Below, in pieces: positions 5,983-9,548 of a stretch of DNA of 9,548 bases (positions are counted from its first letter, which is position 1; each line of letters starts with the position of its first letter). The notes beneath the pieces are model-generated. The model was not told where the DNA came from, did not search any database, and saw only the letters and a list, made by a program, of their open reading frames with translations. The position numbers were made by a program, and so were the translations under genes. Source of the stretch: Candidatus Woesearchaeota archaeon (lineage in GTDB: Archaea; Nanobdellota; Nanobdellia; Woesearchaeales; UBA10200); contig JACPBN010000054.1 of assembly GCA_016180275.1 (NCBI GenBank), positions 1 to 9,548 on the forward strand. Reading direction: 5' to 3'.

Positions 5983-7290
5983 TTACAAGCTCTTAGTTAT
6001 CAACCTCATTTTTGATATTATTGCTATCAACTTTTTCCTTCTTGTTATCTTTTTTATGCCCGTTTTTTTATACATCCCATACACTTCTCCAACAACATAA
6101 AAGCTTCCAGTTACTAAAACTAGGTCATTCTTTTGGGCAGTTTCCTGTGCGTAGATAACTGCCTCCTTGACATCATCTATTATTACATAATCTTTTGCAT
6201 GCTCTTTCTGGAGCTCTGCAGCAAGCATTTCTGGCCCTAATGCCCGCTCGGTATTTGGTTTGCATAGAATTATCTTTGCTGCTAACGGCGCAAGATGCTT
6301 TAATATCTGTTTGTAATCTTTGTCTTTCAAAATCCCAATGACTAAGATCAGTTTTCTAAAATAAGGTATCCTGCGTGCTCTCTCATAGTGGTTTTTTGTA
6401 TCTTCTTTTGCTTTTTGCAGTTCATTTGCAAGCATTAAAGAAGCACCTGGATTATGCGCGCAATCAACCAACAGGTTGTGCTTGAGAAATTCCAAGCGTG
6501 CAGGCCATGTTACTTCTTTAAATGCTTCTCTGATAATGTCTTCATTTATGTTCAGCAAATAAGCAATCTCTGCAGCTATCCCAATATTGTATTTTTGGAA
6601 TTCTCCCTGTAAAGAACATTCATATTCCATAGGCTCTGCAATTATTAAACGTGAATGCTTTTCATCTGCAATCTTTCTTATTACTTCCAAAGCTTCTCCA
6701 GAAGCAGCAGTCACTATAGGTATATGCTCTTTAATTATCCCTGCTTTCTCAAATGCAATCTTCTTAATAGTATCGCCTAAATAATTTTTGTGCTCTAGGC
6801 TGATATTTGTAATTGCAGTTGCTGCGCAATTTTCTGCAGGCAATATGTTTGTTGCATCCAATCTTCCGCCTAAGCCAACTTCTATTACTGCATAATCAAC
6901 TTTCTGCTCTGCAAAATACAGAAAAGCTAATGCTGTTGTAAGCTCAAAATAAGTTATGCCATTGATTTTCTCTGCAATTGGCTTTATCTTTTCAGTCAAT
7001 CTTGCAATCTTTAAGTCAGAGATATTTGCATTATTTATCTTAATGCGTTCATTGAACCTTATCAAATGAGGAGAAGTGTATAATCCAACTTTATGGCCGG
7101 TTTTTTGTAATATTGCAGCAACCATTGCTGAGACAGAGCCTTTGCCATTTGTTCCAGCAACATGAATGCTCCTGAATTTAGTAGGGGGATTATCTAATGT
7201 TTCAAGAAGTTTTTTTATGTCATCTAGCCCTAAATCTATTTTATTTATATCATGCGAATTTAGGTATGCAATTGCTTCTTTGTAGTTCAT
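5983..7290 (-). CDS. folC: FolC-type ligase: dihydrofolate/folylpolyglutamate synthase family
   Basis: This Mur-ligase-family enzyme adds glutamate to a pterin or folate acceptor with ATP. The 435 residues carry the P-loop GTNGKGS (46-52), YTSPHLIRFNERI (71-83), EVGLGGRLDATN (137-148) and ISLEHKNYLGDT (163-174). WPARLEF (262-268) and DCAHNP (276-281) come from the C-terminal domain (normally PGRLE and DGAHNP). A basic tail of about 30 residues follows the last family segment. In archaea the acceptor may be folate or another pterin; the sequence cannot decide this. It is first in a two-gene unit with purL, linking one-carbon carrier and purine supply. A TATA box about 30 bases before the ATG predicts a leaderless transcript and supports the start. 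Confidence 0.93.
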   Translation of the reverse strand: MNYKEAIAYLNSHDINKIDLGLDDIKKLLETLDNPPTKFRSIHVAGTNGKGSVSAMVAAILQKTGHKVGLYTSPHLIRFNERIKINNANISDLKIARLTEKIKPIAEKINGITYFELTTALAFLYFAEQKVDYAVIEVGLGGRLDATNILPAENCAATAITNISLEHKNYLGDTIKKIAFEKAGIIKEHIPIVTAASGEALEVIRKIADEKHSRLIIAEPMEYECSLQGEFQKYNIGIAAEIAYLLNINEDIIREAFKEVTWPARLEFLKHNLLVDCAHNPGASLMLANELQKAKEDTKNHYERARRIPYFRKLILVIGILKDKDYKQILKHLAPLAAKIILCKPNTERALGPEMLAAELQKEHAKDYVIIDDVKEAVIYAQETAQKNDLVLVTGSFYVVGEVYGMYKKTGIKKITRRKKLIAIISKMRLITKSL

Positions 7291-7314
7291 GAGTTAAGAG
7301 AATAAAATGTAATT

Positions 7315-7325
7315 AATAAATATAG
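7315..7325 (-). promoter_or_regulatory. TATA box of the folC-purL unit
   Basis: The minus strand reads CTATATTTATT, centred about 30 bases before the folC ATG at 7290. The spacing is right for a leaderless archaeal transcript covering folC and purL. Confidence 0.55.
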
Positions 7326-7398
7326 CGGTCATATTATAGCCCAGGTTAAGAATATATTATGTAAAAATTATTCCAATAAGAATATCTTTGTCACGAAT

Positions 7399-7408
7399 AT
7401 ATAAATAC
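7399..7408 (+). promoter_or_regulatory. TATA box of the small acidic protein gene
   Basis: TATATAAATA is a strong archaeal TATA box. The predicted transcription start is near 7430, giving an unusually long leader of about 80 bases. That leader holds a four-codon frame ATG-GAT-AAA-AAA-TAA (7454-7468) of doubtful significance, then a GAGGTGA ribosome binding site. Confidence 0.6.
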
Positions 7409-7511
7409 CTCTTTGATTAAGTTAATATTGCTTATTATGATTAAAAAATAGGCATGGATAAAAAATAACTAATCTTAAAAAATTAGAATAAGAATAAGTG
7501 AGGTGAGCAGG

Positions 7512-7667
7512 ATGACAAACATTGATTATATCTCTTATCTGTCTGAAAACGAATTCAGCGAAGAAGACAAGGAAGATGACATCTTTGAGCAGCAGTTTGA
7601 CTTAGTTGATATCGAGGAAGCTGTGTATGATGATGAGTATCTGGATTTTGGCAGAGCAGCAGGATGA
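7512..7667 (+). CDS. Small very acidic protein, 51 residues, unrecognised
   Basis: The frame begins MTNIDYISYL and ends DEYLDFGRAAG at a TGA. About a third of the residues are Asp or Glu and only one Lys and one Arg are present, so it is strongly negative with regular aromatic and aliphatic residues between. There is no signal peptide, membrane segment or metal-binding Cys/His. The start is fixed by a strong GAGGTGA site (7500-7506) five bases before the ATG; an in-frame GTG at 7503 lies inside that site and is less likely. A strong TATA box stands upstream. The profile would suit a nucleic-acid mimic or a protein-binding regulator, but that is a guess. Element C begins 20 bases after the stop. 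Confidence 0.65.
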   Translation: MTNIDYISYLSENEFSEEDKEDDIFEQQFDLVDIEEAVYDDEYLDFGRAAG

Positions 7668-7687
7668 TAAAATAATAAAGTTACGAT

Positions 7688-7872
7688 GCAGCTGCCGCCG
7701 CTGGCACTCTATCGTCTAGTAGATGAGTTGCTCCTCCTCTACGCTTTGTAAGATAGTTATGTTAGTTGATAGATTATATTTTAGTTAATTGCATAGCTAA
7801 TTGATGCCATTGCCCGTCGCAACTTAACACTGTTTCTAAATCAGTGCCAACAAAATTGGCGGCAGCTGCTGT
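7688..7872 (-). ncRNA. Structured RNA core, copy C
   Basis: The same architecture as copy B appears with different stem sequences. GCAGCTGCCGCC (7688-7699) pairs perfectly with GGCGGCAGCTGC near 7861-7869 and beyond, and TGGCACT (7702-7708) pairs with AGTGCCA. The one-sided A/T-rich bulge is kept (ACAAAAT here, AAAAATT in B). CCTCCTCTACGCT (7733-7745) and ATTGCCCG (7809-7816) recur at the spacing seen in B, followed by AACTTAAC. On the minus strand the first box forms GUAGAGGAG-GAGCAA-CUCAUCUAC, with the same six-base loop size as in B. The 14-base terminal repeats of A and B are absent. A TATA box at 7895-7904 read leftward would start transcription near 7873, the very edge of the stem. Confidence 0.6.
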
Positions 7873-7894
7873 GAACGTACACCTCACCGCAACA

Positions 7895-7904
7895 TTTATA
7901 TAAA
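7895..7904. promoter_or_regulatory. Nearly symmetric TATA box serving the HTH gene and possibly RNA C
   Basis: CATTTATATAAATC is almost its own complement, so it can be read both ways. Rightward it is about 26 bases before the ATG at 7925, predicting a leaderless mRNA for the HTH protein. Leftward it predicts a start near 7873, at the outer end of the copy C stem. The rightward role is well supported; the leftward role is inference. Confidence 0.65.
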
Positions 7905-7924
7905 TCATTGCATTACATTACTTC

Positions 7925-8467
7925 ATGAATAAAATCATAAGAAAAGACATTCTGAACATCCTTGATGATGCGATTATTGTGCTTGAAAAGAAGAAGCTGG
8001 ATTTTCTGGAAGATTTGAGCAACCATATTATCCATGGCGCTACATTATACCAGGATGAAGACTCTATTTCGATTGCAGTCATGATGTATGCGTTGTACAA
8101 AATCTTCTCTAAAAAAATCATAATTGAGCCGAAGTTATTTACTCCGTTCTTGAAGAGAGCAAGGCATTATCTCTCAAAAAATGATATTGATAACTACAGG
8201 CTGAATATTAGTGAAGCATTCTCTACAATTTCCAGGTATGACGGGCAACTTAGGGTATATATTGAGGAAGTGCTTAGCAAAGCTAAGATCAAGAAAGGCT
8301 CTAATATGGTTGAGCATGGCTTGTCAATAGCGAAAGCTGCTCAGCTAATGGGCATCACACAATGGGAAATGATGAGCTATCTTGGAAAAACTAAAATTAT
8401 TGATGCGCAAGTTCCTGAAACAAGGGCGAGAAAAAGACTGGAGATTGTAAGAGAATTGTTTGTTTGA
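7925..8467 (+). CDS. Putative antitoxin-like protein with C-terminal helix-turn-helix motif
   Basis: The protein has 180 residues and no signal or membrane segment. The N-terminal part is helical with charged stretches (DAIIVLEKKKLDFLEDLSNH) and a conserved-looking segment HGATLYQDEDSISIAV (37-52). The C-terminal segment SIAKAAQLMGITQWEMMSYL (134-153) resembles the motif of UPF0175-type antitoxins: an AKAAQLMGIT helix-turn, a Trp, then a second helix. It is followed by a basic end (TRARKRLEIVRELFV). With the PIN-domain gene 108 bases downstream, a toxin-antitoxin arrangement with this as DNA-binding antitoxin is plausible. It is longer than typical antitoxins, and the N-terminal domain is unrecognised. 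The start is supported by the TATA box about 26 bases upstream, giving a leaderless mRNA. Confidence 0.75.
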   Translation: MNKIIRKDILNILDDAIIVLEKKKLDFLEDLSNHIIHGATLYQDEDSISIAVMMYALYKIFSKKIIIEPKLFTPFLKRARHYLSKNDIDNYRLNISEAFSTISRYDGQLRVYIEEVLSKAKIKKGSNMVEHGLSIAKAAQLMGITQWEMMSYLGKTKIIDAQVPETRARKRLEIVRELFV

Positions 8468-8528
8468 GGATATATTATTTAGAGGTACGTGTGATTATTT
8501 TGAATCATTAAATTGTTATTTGTTATCA

Positions 8529-8538
8529 GATATATTTT
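8529..8538 (+). promoter_or_regulatory. Candidate promoter and ribosome binding site of the PIN gene
   Basis: GATATATTTT could act as a TATA box with a start near 8560. That leaves a leader of about 16 bases containing GGTG (8567-8570), five bases before the ATG at 8576. This would let the PIN protein be made independently of the upstream gene; co-transcription is also possible. Confidence 0.4.
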
Positions 8539-8575
8539 ATTGAAATCAGGTATTTGTTAAAAAGACGGTGTTTGC

Positions 8576-9298
8576 ATGGAAAATAAAAGCACGATCGAAA
8601 AGATAATCGTATTTGATACAGGGCCAATAATAAGCTTGACTACCAATAATCTTCTATGGATTTTGAGAGCATTAAATGCAAAATATCCCGGCAGATTTTT
8701 AATTCCTCTCAAAGTTAAAAAAGAGCTTATTGACATCCCCCTGATGACTAAACGCTTTAAGTTTGAAGCACTGCAAGTCATGAAAGAGATAAGGGAAGGG
8801 ACATTGCACGTTATTGATAATGCAGAAATTGAAAAGAAAACATTGGAATTATTGGAGTTAGCAAACCATTGCTTTAAAGGCAATGAAAACTGGTTGAAAA
8901 TAGTGCATTATGCAGAAATGGAGGCATTGGCTGCTGCTATCTTGCTGGAAGCAGACGCTCTTGTGGTTGATGAGCGTGTCACAAGAAAGCTTGTTGAGGA
9001 CCCTTATGAAGTTACCAAGTTATTAAAAATGAAGTTCAGGTCAAAGACAAATGTTGATAACAATAATCTTGCAAAATTAAAAAAAGAACTGAAAAATGTA
9101 AAAGTCATCCGCTCAGTCGAGCTTGTGATGAGGGCAGTAGAGCTTGGCTTGCTGGAAAATTATATTCCCAAGCAGACAACTGTTGTCACAAACCCTAAAA
9201 AAACACTATTGCAGTCATTGTTATGGGGGCTTAAGATACGAGGATGTGCTCTTTCGCAGGAAGAGCTGGATGAGATTGTAGAGATTGAGCTGGAGTAG
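8576..9298 (+). CDS. PIN-domain-like protein, putative toxin ribonuclease
   Basis: The 240 residues begin with a PIN-type first strand, IIVFDTGPIISL, placing the metal-binding Asp at 14. Further candidate acidic residues are Glu50 (LKVKKEL), Glu116 (HYAEMEALAAAIL) and Asp132 (ADALVVDERVTRKL), in the spacing usual for PIN nucleases. PIN proteins cleave RNA using Mg2+ or Mn2+ and are often VapC-type toxins. The chain is longer than the usual 130-150: the core ends near 150 and a Lys-rich link leads to a C-terminal helical part (VELVMRAVELGLLENYIP and a final acidic helix) that may be a partner- or RNA-binding domain. It follows the HTH-type gene by 108 bases with its own ribosome binding site, consistent with a toxin-antitoxin pair or an archaeal RNA-processing pair. 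Confidence 0.78.
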   Translation: MENKSTIEKIIVFDTGPIISLTTNNLLWILRALNAKYPGRFLIPLKVKKELIDIPLMTKRFKFEALQVMKEIREGTLHVIDNAEIEKKTLELLELANHCFKGNENWLKIVHYAEMEALAAAILLEADALVVDERVTRKLVEDPYEVTKLLKMKFRSKTNVDNNNLAKLKKELKNVKVIRSVELVMRAVELGLLENYIPKQTTVVTNPKKTLLQSLLWGLKIRGCALSQEELDEIVEIELE

Positions 9299-9548
9299 AG
9301 TCTGCTTGAGTGGAGTTTTTGGAAGATGGAGAATAAGGACAAATGTTGTCATCAATTTTAATCAATTCACAGTAGTGAGTTCATGTAAGATTTAAACGTA
9401 ATTCGCCAGTCACTGACTGACGGATCTTATTTCTTGCTTTTTGTCAAATGCTCGCCCGCACCACCCATCACAGATGGGTGGCATGCTCGCTCACTTCGTT
9501 CGCTCGGCGGGCTCGCACTTTTAACTTGCAAAGTTGGCGAGACTTGTC
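9299..9548. other. Non-coding, hairpin-rich end of window
   Basis: No convincing gene is seen. Several inverted repeats stand out: AATTCAC-AGTA-GTGAGTT (9364-9381), CAGTC-ACT-GACTG (9407-9419), CCACCCATC-ACA-GATGGGTGG (9461-9481, nine perfect pairs), and AACTT-GCA-AAGTT (9523-9535) inside CTCGC/GCGAG (9512-9516 and 9537-9541). GCCCGC (9454-9459) can pair with GCGGGC (9507-9512), enclosing the nine-pair hairpin. From about 9450 the sequence is far richer in G and C than the rest of the window, with a TCGCTCACTTCGTTCGCTCG-like stretch. TTTAAA at 9391-9396 could be a TATA box. It may be the start of another RNA or element that continues past the window. Confidence 0.4.

Noticed and set aside
7454..7468. 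Four-codon leader peptide before the acidic protein gene
   Set aside because: It has no ribosome binding site, and so short a frame is expected by chance in an A-rich leader.
7637..7650. A diverged left terminal repeat (GTATCTGGATTTTG) for copy C
   Set aside because: It matches the copy B terminus poorly, lies inside the acidic protein gene and has no inverted partner to the right of copy C.
8557..8883. Minus-strand 108-codon frame opposite the PIN gene
   Set aside because: The plus-strand frame has clear PIN motifs and a ribosome binding site; the opposite frame has neither.
1..9548. CRISPR array
   Set aside because: The repeated blocks are thousands of bases apart and occur only two or three times; no regular short repeat-spacer series exists.

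Overview
The window looks like archaeal chromosome, most plausibly from a small-genome DPANN lineage such as Woesearchaeota or Pacearchaeota. This rests on AT-rich sequence, TATA boxes placed about 25-29 bases before start codons that have no leader, GGTG-type ribosome binding sites on the few genes that do have leaders, a split PurS/PurQ/PurL enzyme, and a COG1373-type ATPase. The lineage is an inference; no rRNA or other marker gene is present.

Positions 100-7290 hold a minus-strand metabolic block. In transcription order it is folC, purL, a DUF4143-type AAA ATPase, purQ and purS. folC and purL are 11 bases apart and probably co-transcribed. PurL, PurQ and PurS together form FGAM synthetase, the fourth step of purine synthesis; the ATPase gene, a broken small plus-strand gene and a mobile-element-like insertion separate purL from purQS. 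PurS is unusual in appearing to be two PurS domains fused in one chain.

Positions 7399-9298 carry plus-strand accessory genes: a 51-residue very acidic protein, then a helix-turn-helix-type protein and a PIN-domain protein that resemble a toxin-antitoxin pair.

The most unusual content is a family of three related non-coding elements. Copy A (1-99) is cut by the window edge, copy B is at 3399-3656 and copy C at 7688-7872. They share two sequence boxes at constant spacing. In B and C the ends form a long stem whose arms differ in sequence but still pair, with the same A/T-rich one-sided bulge, as expected of a structured RNA. Copy B also has 14-base terminal inverted repeats and an apparent 8-base target duplication, so it looks like a MITE carrying a structured RNA. 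Copy A has the same right terminus. A and B lie just past the stop codons of purS and purL in the same orientation and bracket the ATPase-purQ-purS segment. Wobble pairing in B suggests the RNA is read from the minus strand. I recognise no known RNA class in it.

The last 250 bases contain no convincing gene but several strong hairpins.
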